NCBI GenBank assembly: GCA_033557465.1
Contig: CM066032.1
Coordinates: 1,315,419,758 to 1,315,483,757, forward strand
Reading direction: 5' to 3'
DNA length: 64,000 nucleotides
Source: Ichthyophis bannanicus
Lineage: Eukaryota; Chordata; Amphibia; Gymnophiona; Ichthyophiidae
Made by a program: the position numbers and the translations under genes. The notes beneath the pieces were generated by a model. The model saw only the letters and a program-made list of their open reading frames with translations, was not told the origin of the DNA and ran no database searches. Positions 54,178-63,991 of this stretch are shown here, piece after piece (positions within the stretch are counted from its first letter, which is position 1; the number at the start of each line of letters is the position of its first letter).

Positions 54178-56067
54178 ATGGGAGGGGCGGGGTCTACTAG
54201 AAACACTCCATTAGAATGTATGATCGCACATTTTAAAGAGGGATATTCAGGAGATTATGGTATTAAAATGACAGCAGCCCGTTTGCAGATTTTGTGTACT
54301 AGGGAGTGGCCCGATCTAGACCCCATCTGGCCCCGAGAGGGAACGTTCAATGTAGAGATTATTCAGTCAATACACCGTAGAGTGCGGGTAGCGCACCCCG
54401 ATCAGTACCCCTATATAGATTCCTGGTTAAGTATTTGTGAAGATCCGCCCCCCTGGGCGCAGCGCTGTTATGAGGAACAGTGCAGAATAATGTTAGCGAA
54501 AACAGATTCTAGACAGAAAACGGAACAGCCCAAAATGAAAGAGCAGGATAAGAAAGCCAGAAAGAAGCCCATCCTGGTAGATCCTGATTCCCCAGAAATA
54601 CTCCTCAGGCAGCCCCGAACCCCAGGTCCAATAAGAGTAGCCCGGCGTCCTGCCCCAGAACCCCAGAGACGGCCGGAGCCGAAGCGGGACCCAACCCCTG
54701 ATCCACCTCCCGGAGGGGAGGAAGACGAGGAATTAGTGGAAAGAGAAGAGGAGGACATAAAAAGTGAGCCAGAAGCGGAGGTAGACGAAGGAGAAAAAGA
54801 AAATGCCCCAGATGAGGAGGATAGTGTACAAGCGATTGCTAGCACTAGCACACCAGTAAAAGAGAAACCCAAAGCAAAACCTGTTGAGAAAAAGAAAGTG
54901 ACTCCTTCTAAGGCAATCACGACAATAACCCTTAGATCCCAAAAGACACCTACTACAGCAAAAATGTTTCCCTTACGGCAAGTCCCGGGAGTGCCCGTAA
55001 AGAATGATAATGATGAAGTGGTAGCGGGACCCCTAACTTATGTGTATATCCCTTTCTCTACAACTGATTTATTAAATTGGAGGTCGCATTATGCCTCCTA
55101 TACTAGTAAGCCCCAGGAGCTGACAGAATTAGTAACTAGTATTATGGAAACTCACCAACCCACTTGGCCAGATTGCCGTCAGCTCCTGACCACCCTATTC
55201 ACAACAGAAGAACGAGCAAGAATTAGAAAAGCAGCTATTGAGTGGATGGCAGATAACCCTGTAGCTCCAGGACAGGGGCAGAATATAATAGACCGTCGGG
55301 AAGCAGCTCAGAGAGAATTCCCGAATGAAGACCCCCAATGGGATCCAAATACAGATGAAGGATCCACAGCCCTAGCCCGTTTTCGCCAAGGCTTTTTACA
55401 AGGCCTGAGAAGGGGGGGCCAAAAAGTATTGAACCTTTCCAAAGTTGCAGGAGTTATCCAAGGGATAGATGAGAGCCCAGCAGATTTTTATGAGAGATTA
55501 ACTGAAGCATACAGAATGTATACTCCCTATGATCCCGAGGCACCAGGAAGTTTATGTATGGTGAATTCTGCTTTTGTAAACCAGTCTCAACCAGACATTA
55601 GACGTAAATTACAGAAATTAGAAGGGTTTGCGGGCATGAATGCAACACAGTTAGTGGAAGTCGCTCATAAAGTGTATGTAAATCGTGATACTGAAAGACA
55701 GAGAGAATGTGATAGAAAGATGAAGAAGAAAGCTGATTTTTTGGCTGCGGCCATAGTTGAAAAGAAAAGGGGAGGTGTCCCTAGTCGAAGGAGCAGAGGA
55801 AGAGGGCGGGGTCAAGGCGGAGGCCGGACCCAGAGACTAGGCGTGAACCAATGCGCCTATTGCAGAGAGGAAGGACATTGGAGAGATACGTGCCCGCAAC
55901 TCGAAGACGCCCAGCAAGATGACAACGATCATCAGTGGCGAGAAGAAAGACGAGGCCGTCCCCGGAATCGCGGAGGAGCCAATCGAGAACAATTCCAGCG
56001 AGAGAGAGGAGGAGGAGCCATTCAAGCATTGGCCACACCAGCCCATGATGAGGATGACGTGGATTAG
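54178..56067 (+). CDS. gag: ERV Gag polyprotein
   Basis: Structural polyprotein that would form matrix, capsid and nucleocapsid. I start at 54,178 because this ATG begins MGGAGS, an N-myristoylation signal expected for Gag; the frame is open upstream to 54,076. It has 629 codons and ends with UAG at 56,065. Residues about 175-220 are a highly acidic linker after a basic/proline-rich stretch. The capsid major homology region lies near residue 428 (QGIDESPADFYERL). A single CCHC zinc knuckle (C-x2-C-x4-H-x4-C) starts at residue 559, followed by an Arg/Gly/Glu-rich tail. No obvious PPxY or PTAP late motif is seen, which is unusual. No internal stops or shifts. Continues in frame into pol after the UAG. 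Confidence 0.93.
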   Translation: MGGAGSTRNTPLECMIAHFKEGYSGDYGIKMTAARLQILCTREWPDLDPIWPREGTFNVEIIQSIHRRVRVAHPDQYPYIDSWLSICEDPPPWAQRCYEEQCRIMLAKTDSRQKTEQPKMKEQDKKARKKPILVDPDSPEILLRQPRTPGPIRVARRPAPEPQRRPEPKRDPTPDPPPGGEEDEELVEREEEDIKSEPEAEVDEGEKENAPDEEDSVQAIASTSTPVKEKPKAKPVEKKKVTPSKAITTITLRSQKTPTTAKMFPLRQVPGVPVKNDNDEVVAGPLTYVYIPFSTTDLLNWRSHYASYTSKPQELTELVTSIMETHQPTWPDCRQLLTTLFTTEERARIRKAAIEWMADNPVAPGQGQNIIDRREAAQREFPNEDPQWDPNTDEGSTALARFRQGFLQGLRRGGQKVLNLSKVAGVIQGIDESPADFYERLTEAYRMYTPYDPEAPGSLCMVNSAFVNQSQPDIRRKLQKLEGFAGMNATQLVEVAHKVYVNRDTERQRECDRKMKKKADFLAAAIVEKKRGGVPSRRSRGRGRGQGGGRTQRLGVNQCAYCREEGHWRDTCPQLEDAQQDDNDHQWREERRGRPRNRGGANREQFQRERGGGAIQALATPAHDEDDVD

Positions 56068-56108
56068 GACAGACCGGGCTCCAAGTTTGCTTTAGGTCTC
56101 CAGGAGCC
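56065..56108 (+). promoter_or_regulatory. UAG readthrough site with possible pseudoknot
   Basis: The gag stop UAG is followed by G, and pol continues in the same frame. AGACC (56,071-56,075) can pair with GGTCT (56,095-56,099). GGCTCC (56,077-56,082) can pair with GGAGCC (56,103-56,108). The two stems interleave as in an H-type pseudoknot. In MLV-type viruses a pseudoknot after UAG promotes a few percent readthrough. Here the spacer is only three bases, so the geometry differs. Confidence 0.6.
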
Positions 56109-59100
56109 TATGGTCGGAATACAAATAGGAGACCAAATTATGAACTTTATGGTTGATACTGGAGCACAGCATTCAGTAATAGACAAAAAGATAGCCCCAT
56201 TTACTACAAAAGCAGTCACCATTATAGGAGCAACTGGTGCCAAAGCCACAAAGTCTTTTCTTCAAAATCGAATATGCAGTCTAGGAGGACAGCAAGTAAC
56301 TCATCAATTCCTTTACATGCCCGAATGTCCAGTGCCACTACTGGGACGAGATATGCTAGCCAAGCTTCAAGCACAGATATCTTTCTCTGAACAAGGAGAA
56401 ATGCAAATGACAGTAAATTCCCAAGCCAAACCAGCAGGAGTAATGCTGCTGACAGTGCCCCGAGAAGAAGAATGGAGGTATTACGTTGATGACTCCATCC
56501 AAGATACCTATTTTGAACAAACTTTAAAGAACATTGATGCACCACCTGGAGTATGGGCAGAAGGCAGTCCCCCAGGCCTAGCCAAGCATATAGCTCCAGT
56601 GATTGTAACCCTCAAGCCTAGTGCTACACCAGTGCACGTCAAACAGTACCCTCTCCCAAGAGCCGCAATTGAAGGCATTCATCGCCACCTACAAAGATTG
56701 CTCGAGTATGGCCTACTAAAAGTATGTCAATCCCCATGGAATACTCCACTTTTGCCAGTAAAGAAACCTGGGACAGATGATTATCGCCCAGTACAAGATT
56801 TAAGAAGAGTAAATGATGCAGTTGAAACTATACATCCAGTTGTACCCAATCCTTACACTCTTCTAGGACTGATACCTGCTGAAGCTACCCATTTCACTGT
56901 ACTGGATTTGAAAGATGCATTCTTTTGCATAAGATTAGCCCCTGTAAGCCAAATATTGTTTGCATTCGAATGGCAGGACCCCATCTCTGGAAGAGGGGGC
57001 CAACTCACCTGGACAAGATTACCCCAAGGATTCAAGAATTCACCTACCATCTTTAGTGCTGCACTAAATCAAGACCTTTCAAGCTATCCAGTAGCCCCGG
57101 GGAAGAGAGTGCTTCTCCAATACGTGGATGATCTGTTGATAGCTGCCATATCAGAAAGTGAATGTATACTAGCCACCAAAGACCTCTTGCAGTTACTAGA
57201 TGAAGCTGGATACAAAGTTTCCAGAGCCAAAGCACAGCTATGCCAAAAAGAAGTGAAATACTTGGGTTTTCGTATTACCCAAGGAAGCAGAAGATTAGGC
57301 AGAGAAAGAAAAGAAGCAGTATGCAGAATTCCAATTCCAACAACCAGAAAGCAAGTCAGAGCCTTTCTGGGAGCGGCAGGATATTGCCGAATCTGGATAC
57401 CTAACTTTGTCCAAATTGCCAAACCATTGTATGAAGCCACAAAAGGAGAAGAAAAGTCACCACTGGAGTGGGGACTTGAGCAGGATACAGCCTTCCAGAA
57501 GTTAAAAGAAGAATTGATGTCATCACCAGCACTTGGACTACCAGATGTCCACAAACCTTTCCACTTGTTTGTACATGAAGCACAGGGAAATGCCTTGGGC
57601 ATGTTGACTCAGAAATTGGGAAATTGGGAGCGACCTGTAGCATACCTATCGAAACAATTGGACCCTGTGGCCAAAGGATGGCCACCTTGCTTGAGAGCAG
57701 TTGCAGCTACAGCGCTACTAGTGAGCGAAGCAGACAAGCTCACACTAGGACAGAACATACGAGTCACTGTGCCACATGCAGTCCTTGCCCTTATGGAACA
57801 AAAAGCAAATTATTGGCTCACCAATTCCCGAATGTTGAAGTACCAGAGCATGTTATGTGAAAACCCACAAATACAACTTGAAGTGAGCCATGCCTTGAAT
57901 CCAGCCACCTTGATACCCATCAGTGAAGAACTCCCAGAACATGACTGTATCGAAGTCATGGAGACTGTGTTCTCCAGTCGACCTGACTTGACAGATGTGC
58001 CCATAGACAATCCTGACCAGATCTATTATGTTGATGGGAGCAGTCTCATCCTTGGACGACGCTGTGCCGGATATGCAGTCGTCACTCAACACGAAGTAGT
58101 TGAATCATCAGCTCTAGCCTCAGGAACATCAGCCCAGAAAGCCGAATTGATAGCACTCACCAGAGCATTGTTGTTAGGAGAAAAACTTGTGCTAAATGTA
58201 TATACAGATTCCAAATATGCCTTCACCACCTTACATGCCCATGGAGCTCTCTATAAAGAAAGAGGACTCATCACATCCGGAGGAAAATCAGTCAAGTATG
58301 GTCCCGAGATATTGATGTTACTTGATGCAGTTTGGGCCCCAACACGTGTAGCTGTCATGCATTGTAGAGGACATCAAGCAGGAAAAGGAGAAGTTGCCCG
58401 AGGAAATAGATTTGCAGATGCCTCAGCACGACAAGCAGCTATGACAGGACAGATTGCCCCACAAGCTATGCCAATGCAAGCAGCATTGTTTCCAGTACCT
58501 TTGAATCTATGGACCCCACGATATACCACCAAAGAATTGGATTACTATTGTAACAGAGAAGATGGAATACTGAGAGATGGATGGATTGAGCTGTCACCAG
58601 AAGAGGGCAGTCAACCTCCTGGACGAATAGTAATTCCTGAATTGTTAGGACCATCCTTTGTCAAAGCCTTCCACAAAGCCACCCACTATGGGAAGAGTGC
58701 TATGGAAAAAGCACTCAGACCACATTTCTACATCCCTCTGATGACAACCATATCAGCCTCAATAGCACGTCAATGTCTAACCTGTGCCAAAAATAATGCC
58801 AAGCAAGGCCTTATTACAGCACCCCGAGTTCAGTCAGGAGGTGTCACCCCCATGCACAACCTCCAAGTTGATTTTACTGAAATGCCAAAAGCCAATGGAT
58901 ACCATTACCTATTAGTATTAGTTTGTACTTTCTCTGGGTGGGTAGAAGCATTCCCAACCAGAACTGAGAAAGCCCGAGAAGTTACCAAAGTCTTAATGAG
59001 AGAGATTGTCCCCAGATTTGGAATCCCAGCAGTAATAGGGTCAGACAATGGACCCTCATTTGTCTCCCAAGTTACTCAGCAGTTAGCAAAAGCTTTGCAG

Positions 59101-59706
59101 ATACAGTGGAAACTCCACACTGCATACAGACCCCAGAGTTCAGGGAAAGTTGAGCGAATGAATCGTACCCTAAAAGCCCAAATGTCCAAGCTTTGTCAGG
59201 AGACACACTTGAAATGGCCCCAAGTGCTCCCCATAGCTTTACTCAGAATACGCTCAGCTCCTGTAAAGTCAACAGGATTTTCCCCTTTTGAAGTTTTGTA
59301 TGGTAAACCCCCACCAATAGTGCAGGGAGTCAAAGGAAGTTTAGCCCAGATTGGTTCAGAAGTAACCAGACAAAAACTCCTAGCTCTTAGTTTTGTTCTG
59401 CAGACTCTCCACACGTGGATCCAAGACCAGTTGCCTATCAACTTGACGGAACCTTTGCATCCCTATCAGCCTGGTACTTCGGTGTGGATCAAAGATTGGA
59501 AGAAGACACCGTTGGAACCCCATTGGAAGGGACCGTACACCGTCATCCTGTCTACCCCAACTGCAGTAAAGGTAGCCGAGATCGACGCCTGGATCCACCA
59601 CAGCAGAGTCAAGCCCGCCGCCGACCCTGAACCAGAGCAGTGGACAGCAGAACAGCATCTTGATGCACCCTTGCGAGTTACTCTGAGACGACAACCAGCA
59701 GCTTAG
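56068..59706 (+). CDS. pol: ERV Pol: protease, RT, RNase H, integrase
   Basis: Made as a Gag-Pol fusion by readthrough; the first ATG inside is at 56,110 but is unlikely to be the real start. Numbering from 56,068: protease DTG at residues 30-32; reverse transcriptase catalytic YVDD at 352-355; RNase H with Asp 656 in YVDGSS, then an AELIAL Glu and a YTDSKYA Asp; integrase with an H-H-C-C zinc motif (about 58,670-58,790) and catalytic Asp 935, Asp 993 and Glu 1029, exactly 35 residues between the last two. The C-terminal GPY motif (HWKGPYTVIL) is the GPY/F domain of gamma- and epsilon-type viruses. All key residues are present with no stop or shift. It ends 322 bases before env, without the pol/env overlap usual in gammaretroviruses. 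Confidence 0.95.
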   Translation, partial: DRPGSKFALGLQEPMVGIQIGDQIMNFMVDTGAQHSVIDKKIAPFTTKAVTIIGATGAKATKSFLQNRICSLGGQQVTHQFLYMPECPVPLLGRDMLAKLQAQISFSEQGEMQMTVNSQAKPAGVMLLTVPREEEWRYYVDDSIQDTYFEQTLKNIDAPPGVWAEGSPPGLAKHIAPVIVTLKPSATPVHVKQYPLPRAAIEGIHRHLQRLLEYGLLKVCQSPWNTPLLPVKKPGTDDYRPVQDLRRVNDAVETIHPVVPNPYTLLGLIPAEATHFTVLDLKDAFFCIRLAPVSQILFAFEWQDPISGRGGQLTWTRLPQGFKNSPTIFSAALNQDLSSYPVAPGKRVLLQYVDDLLIAAISESECILATKDLLQLLDEAGYKVSRAKAQLCQKEVKYLGFRITQGSRRLGRERKEAVCRIPIPTTRKQVRAFLGAAGYCRIWIPNFVQIAKPLYEATKGEEKSPLEWGLEQDTAFQKLKEELMSSPALGLPDVHKPFHLFVHEAQGNALGMLTQKLGNWERPVAYLSKQLDPVAKGWPPCLRAVAATALLVSEADKLTLGQNIRVTVPHAVLALMEQKANYWLTNSRMLKYQSMLCENPQIQLEVSHALNPATLIPISEELPEHDCIEVMETVFSSRPDLTDVPIDNPDQIYYVDGSSLILGRRCAGYAVVTQHEVVESSALASGTSAQKAELIALTRALLLGEKLVLNVYTDSKYAFTTLHAHGALYKERGLITSGGKSVKYGPEILMLLDAVWAPTRVAVMHCRGHQAGKGEVARGNRFADASARQAAMTGQIAPQAMPMQAALFPVPLNLWTPRYTTKELDYYCNREDGILRDGWIELSPEEGSQPPGRIVIPELLGPSFVKAFHKATHYGKSAMEKALRPHFYIPLMTTISASIARQCLTCAKNNAKQGLITAPRVQSGGVTPMHNLQVDFTEMPKANGYHYLLVLVCTFSGWVEAFPTRTEKAREVTKVLMREIVPRFGIPAVIGSDNGPSFVSQVTQQLAKALQIQWKLHTAYRPQSSGKVERMNRTLKAQMSKLCQETHLKWPQVLPIALLRIRSAPVKSTGFSPFEVLYGKPPPIVQGVKGSLAQIGSEVTRQKLLALSFVLQTLHTWIQDQLPINLTEPLHPYQPGTSVWIKDWKKTPLEPHWKGPYTVILSTPTAVKVAEIDAWIHHSRVKPAADPEPEQWTAEQHLDAPLRVTLRRQPAA

Positions 59707-60028
59707 ACACTTCATCACAAGTGCTTTGCAGTAGCCAAGTCTTTCGAAGAGGATTGCTGTTTTCCATGCAGCAACAGTTTTGTTTCAACGAACCCAATTT
59801 GTGTGTGATTTGACACACTACTTTGAGACTACATTGACTAAGCCAGACTTCACAAGCCAACTGAAATTGCTAAAAAGTTGGTCAATGTGTACTGGACAAC
59901 CTGAGGATCTTCAATCAACACTCAGCACCCGTTAAATTGCTTCATTAGCAAACGGGACGAAGAATAAAAGACCGTCGTGATCAAGATCAGCAAGCTGAGG
60001 ATTCAGAAGAACTCCAATCAACATCAAC
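59707..60028 (+). other. pol-env spacer with splice acceptor
   Basis: GCTGTTTTCCATGCAG ends at 59,771 and is a good splice acceptor for the env message from the donor at 53,694. There is no other gene in the 322 bases. Confidence 0.55.
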
Positions 60029-62110
60029 ATGTATCTTTGTTTTTGCTTTGCCTTGGTTGCCTTCTTTGGAGGTTTTGAACTGACTTATGCTTTACCTCCA
60101 TGCACTGCTTGCATTACTTCTACTAGAACTGGACTGAAAGTAACTCAGACTTTGCTTTACCATTCTTACTATACCTGCAAGGGAACAGTAACTCGGTGTA
60201 TCTATAACACCACTGAACTAAATGTTTGCACTCATGGCAAAATCAAAGCATGCTATAATCCGCATCAGAACCCATCCTATTACACGTTGGAAATAAGATG
60301 GAAGGATGCAGATGGACCTATATTAGCTGCTACACCACCACTTAAGGACATTACTAAACCTGCTGTTTTGAATTTTGATGCATGTAATGCCATTAATAGA
60401 GATAGTCAGTCCACCTGTGGTACATGGGAGAAAGCGTATCGAAATGACCATAAGTATATGTGTCCAGAAGGTGCCACAAATTGGTGGAAGTGTACAGGTA
60501 AAACGGGATCCGGCTATAGTACTGCAACAGCGGCAGATTACTATTGCCCGTATTGGGGATGTGTTTTTTATGCTACCTGGAACACTGGTATAACTGATGA
60601 GAAAATAGATAAACGGATGGCTACTCTAACCAAGCCAACCACAAATGATAAATGTCAGAAAGATGCTTGCAACCCCTTACACTTACGTATACACAATCCC
60701 CATGCATGGAAACAAGGATACAAGTTTGGTTTACGTATTGCTGGAGGAGCAATAGATCCAGGGACCATTGTGTATATCAGATTGAATACTCAAGCCCACA
60801 AGTCATCTAAATATCATATTCATAATACCTTTTATGAAGCCATGCATGTAAATAAGTTTGAGATCCCTCACCCCTCACAGAATTTATTTTTAGAATTAGC
60901 CGGAGCAGTAGTATCTAGTCTTAAGATCACGGATTGTTATTTCTGTGGCGGAACCCAAATGGGAGACCAATGGCCATGGGAAGCCCAAGAATTGAATTAT
61001 TCCATGATTTACAATCAGACTGAATTACACAAGACTACCAGTGAATGGGTATTAGCGCACTCAATCGTTGGACGTCTTTGCTATGCCAGAACTGGACCCC
61101 AGTTCACCCAAAAGGTAGGACAGCTGGTCTGTCTTAGCCAGAAGTACTATAATGCCACAACTAAAAAGACAGCATGGTGGTCAGGAATCAGACATCCTGA
61201 ACCTCCTAACCCATTAGCCAGATTTCCTGAACTTGCTGGTCTATGGACTAACCTTGCCAAAGTCCAAGCCTGGCAAGCCCCACCTGGCCTATATTGGATC
61301 TGTGGAAACCGAGCATATGCACAACTCCCGCCACACTGGGGAGGAGCATGTGTCTTAGGAACCATCAGACCTTCTTTCTTCCTGTTAAACACTGAACATG
61401 GAGAACAATTAGGATACCCTGTATACACTACCCACCGACACAAAAGAGCATTGAGACAGAAAAGAGAAGCCTTACAGATAGGCAAGTGGGAGAAGTGGCA
61501 AGGTGATGATTGGCCACCAGAAAGAATTATTGAGTATTATGGACCTGCCACTTGGAATGATGATGGTATGTATGGTTATCGTACTCCAATCTATATGATT
61601 AATCGTATTATTCGCTTACAAGCAGTAGTTGAAATAATAACCAATGAAACTAGTCATGCTCTTACGCTCTTAGCTAGACAAAGTACTCAGATGCGCACTG
61701 CTATATACCAGAATCGCTTAGCACTTGATTATTTGTTAGCAGCTGAAGGAGGAGTATGTGGTAAACTGAATTTAACTAATTGCTGTTTGAAAATAGATGA
61801 TAAAGGTCAAGTAGTTGAAGAAATTGCTAAAGATATGCAAAGACATGCTTATGTGCCAGTACAGACTTGGCACGCATTGAAATTTCCTAACTGGTTTGCT
61901 AACCTTTTCTCTTGGCTGGGAGGATTTAAGACTTTCATTGTTTTAGTACTAATCCTTGTTGCTGTTATCTTCTTATTACCATGTTTAATCCCATGTTGTA
62001 TGCGTTCCATTCATAATGCTATTAATAGTACAGTAGAGCGGAAGACCGCAACTAAAATAATGGCTTTATACAAAGCTAGTCCTAGTAGAAATCCTTCAAT
62101 CATGATGTGA
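60029..62110 (+). CDS. env: ERV envelope glycoprotein
   Basis: Surface and transmembrane subunits for cell entry, 693 residues, fully open. The N-terminus is a signal peptide (hydrophobic to about residue 24). The surface part is Cys-rich with a CYFC (C-x-x-C) at residues 303-306, the kind of motif that forms the labile SU-TM bond in gamma-type Envs. A furin-type RQKR ends at residue 479. The transmembrane subunit has a heptad-rich stretch, a QNRLALDYLL immunosuppressive-domain-like block and C-x7-C-C at residues 577-586; most gamma Envs have C-x6-C-C. One membrane anchor spans about residues 636-660, followed by a short basic tail. Translated from a spliced message. Confidence 0.93.
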   Translation: MYLCFCFALVAFFGGFELTYALPPCTACITSTRTGLKVTQTLLYHSYYTCKGTVTRCIYNTTELNVCTHGKIKACYNPHQNPSYYTLEIRWKDADGPILAATPPLKDITKPAVLNFDACNAINRDSQSTCGTWEKAYRNDHKYMCPEGATNWWKCTGKTGSGYSTATAADYYCPYWGCVFYATWNTGITDEKIDKRMATLTKPTTNDKCQKDACNPLHLRIHNPHAWKQGYKFGLRIAGGAIDPGTIVYIRLNTQAHKSSKYHIHNTFYEAMHVNKFEIPHPSQNLFLELAGAVVSSLKITDCYFCGGTQMGDQWPWEAQELNYSMIYNQTELHKTTSEWVLAHSIVGRLCYARTGPQFTQKVGQLVCLSQKYYNATTKKTAWWSGIRHPEPPNPLARFPELAGLWTNLAKVQAWQAPPGLYWICGNRAYAQLPPHWGGACVLGTIRPSFFLLNTEHGEQLGYPVYTTHRHKRALRQKREALQIGKWEKWQGDDWPPERIIEYYGPATWNDDGMYGYRTPIYMINRIIRLQAVVEIITNETSHALTLLARQSTQMRTAIYQNRLALDYLLAAEGGVCGKLNLTNCCLKIDDKGQVVEEIAKDMQRHAYVPVQTWHALKFPNWFANLFSWLGGFKTFIVLVLILVAVIFLLPCLIPCCMRSIHNAINSTVERKTATKIMALYKASPSRNPSIMM

Positions 62111-62166
62111 TTCTTCTAAAGGTGATTTAACTCTCACACCTTATTGAGTAATAGGGTGAGATTAAT

Positions 62167-62178
62167 CAAAGGGGGGAA
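62167..62178 (+). promoter_or_regulatory. Polypurine tract
   Basis: CAAAGGGGGGAA immediately before the 3' LTR; primes plus-strand DNA synthesis. The same tract, inverted, precedes the older ERV's LTR at 62,858-62,869. Confidence 0.9.
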
Positions 62179-62824
62179 TGTGGCAGGTGCAGGCCTGTGA
62201 CCCACGGTGTCTGAACATACGCAGGCCAGCATGGCTAGCTTGACCTGTAAATGAGGCCTGTGGAGAGGCATATAGGATTGCACATCCCCCAATATGCTGC
62301 TATTGTAAGATAGAACTCAGTAGAAGTATTGAATTAGCTTAGGTATGCAGAACTGTAGAACTGAAAGATGGAAAAATACAAGATACTGATAAGAAAAAGT
62401 ACATCTGCAAAGAAATAATTGGGAGTGCTGACAGAGGAGTTGCAGAACCCTGCTCCTCTGCACGCACAAATTGGTTCTATGGCCTTGAGAGTGTGAAAGT
62501 AACAAGTTGATGAACTGACCATTGTAATTGGGACTAGAAGGGGGGCATGCAGGTGTCATGCCCACAGAAGGGACATAATTGGATAAACTTATCAGTACCG
62601 GGACCAATGGAAGAGGTACGGGAGGTACGGGAGGTTACCGGGACCAATGAAATGTTTTTCTATACCTAGAATGGAACAAAAGTCTATAAAAGTTGTTGTA
62701 ATGCTTGAAAACTTGGCTCAGCCATTTTGAAATTGACTGGTTCGAGACTTGTGCACAAATAAATGATTTGGACCTTCTGAACAGACTCCTGGTATCATTG
62801 GTTTGTCTGCGCTTTGCTGCTACA
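62179..62824 (+). repeat. 3' LTR
   Basis: 646 bp with the same TG...CA ends, TATAAAA and AATAAA as the 5' LTR and no difference noticed on reading both. Confidence 0.93.
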
Positions 62825-62857
62825 GTAGCAGGCCATGCTAGGCCATAGCCTACCACA
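62825..62857 (-). mobile_element. 3' LTR of older ERV, U3 start
   Basis: Minus-strand TGTGGTAGGC start at 62,857, next to the inverted polypurine tract. It continues at 52,777 after removal of the plus-strand provirus and one GTAG. Confidence 0.75.
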
Positions 62858-62931
62858 TTCCCCCCTTTGATTATTCTCACTCGCAAGTGAGGAAGGGTGA
62901 GAATTAAATCACTCATTAGTCAATTAATACA

Positions 62932-63991
62932 TTAGACTGGCGTAATGGCATCATCATCGTGGGGTATAGGGTAATATTGCCACATAGCTAATACCTTCGC
63001 AGCTGCCTTCCGCTCTATAGTGTTATCAATTGATGATGTTACCATGCGTAAGCAAAGGGGTAGGAGACAAGAGAGCAATAAGCACATGGCTAATATGAAT
63101 AGTACGATAAACAAGGGATTTCAGACCACCAATCCAGGAAAACAATGAACCAAACCACCCATCCATCTTTAAACTGTGCCAGGTCTGGACAGGCACAAAT
63201 GTCTGCTCTCTCATCTGGGTGGCTAAATCTTCGACTACATGCCCATTATTATCAATCTGTAAACAACAATTACTGAGATTCAACTTCCCACATACCCCAC
63301 CTTCAGCTGCTAACAAATAATCTAAAGCTAAACGATTTTGATAAATAGCTGTGCGCATTTGCTTACTTTGCTTTGCCAGAAGGGTTAGTGCTTTACTAGT
63401 TTCATTGGTTATTATTTCAACAACAGCTTGCAAACGTATTATTCTATTAATCATATAAACAGGAGTACGATATCCCCAAGTCCCATCTTTGCTCCCAAGT
63501 AGCAGGTCCATATAGTATGAGATGATTCTTTCTGGTGGCCATTCTTCAGATGACGCATCCCATTTGTCCCATTGGCCTATTTTCAAGGCCTCCTTCAGCT
63601 GTCGACTTCTGTACACACGATATCCCAGTTGTTCTCCCTGGGATGTAGGCTGAAGGAAAAAGGAAGGTCGTATGGTTCCCAATACACATGCGCCTCCCCA
63701 ATGGTGAGGAAGTCTGGCATATGCTCGGGTTCCGCAAATCCAGTACAGTCTAGGTAGTGCTTGCCAAGAATTATATGCTGCTAAGTTAGTCCAGATACTG
63801 GCAAGTTTGGGGAACTGAACTAGAGGATTGGAAGGTTCAGTAGTATTGACTCCGGACCACCAAGAGGTCTTCTTAGTGGTACTGTTGTAGAACTTCTGAT
63901 TGAGACAGACCAGCTGCCCCACTTCCATATTAAACATTGGTCCATAGCGAGAAAAACATAAGTTACCCACAATGGTTTTCACAGAACCCAC
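62932..63991 (-). pseudogene. env: Env of older minus-strand ERV, partial
   Basis: C-terminal two thirds or less of an envelope gene that runs off the right edge of the window. It is clearly related to the Env at 60,029: same RIIRLQAVVEIITNETS block, QNRLALDYLL block and C-x7-C-C. The frame that enters at 63,991 closes at 63,026, while the membrane anchor and tail are read in another frame (63,114-62,932). This indicates a frameshift near 63,110, at the start of the anchor. The furin-type site is not recognisable (SRQLKEAL in its place). Both features suggest an old, inactive copy. Confidence 0.85.

Larger units (their letters stand above)
52778..62824 (+). mobile_element. Full-length gamma-like endogenous retrovirus
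   Basis: LTR-gag-pol-env-LTR, 10,047 bp. LTRs are 52,778-53,423 and 62,179-62,824, both 646 bp and identical as far as I could read. GTAG flanks the whole unit (52,774-52,777 and 62,825-62,828), a 4-bp target duplication. It has a primer site, splice sites, polypurine tract and three open genes. Single zinc knuckle, GPY/F-type integrase end, UAG between gag and pol in one frame, and 4-bp duplication all point to a gammaretrovirus-like (class I) virus. Identical LTRs indicate very recent integration. It lies inside the LTR of a related minus-strand copy. Confidence 0.93.
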
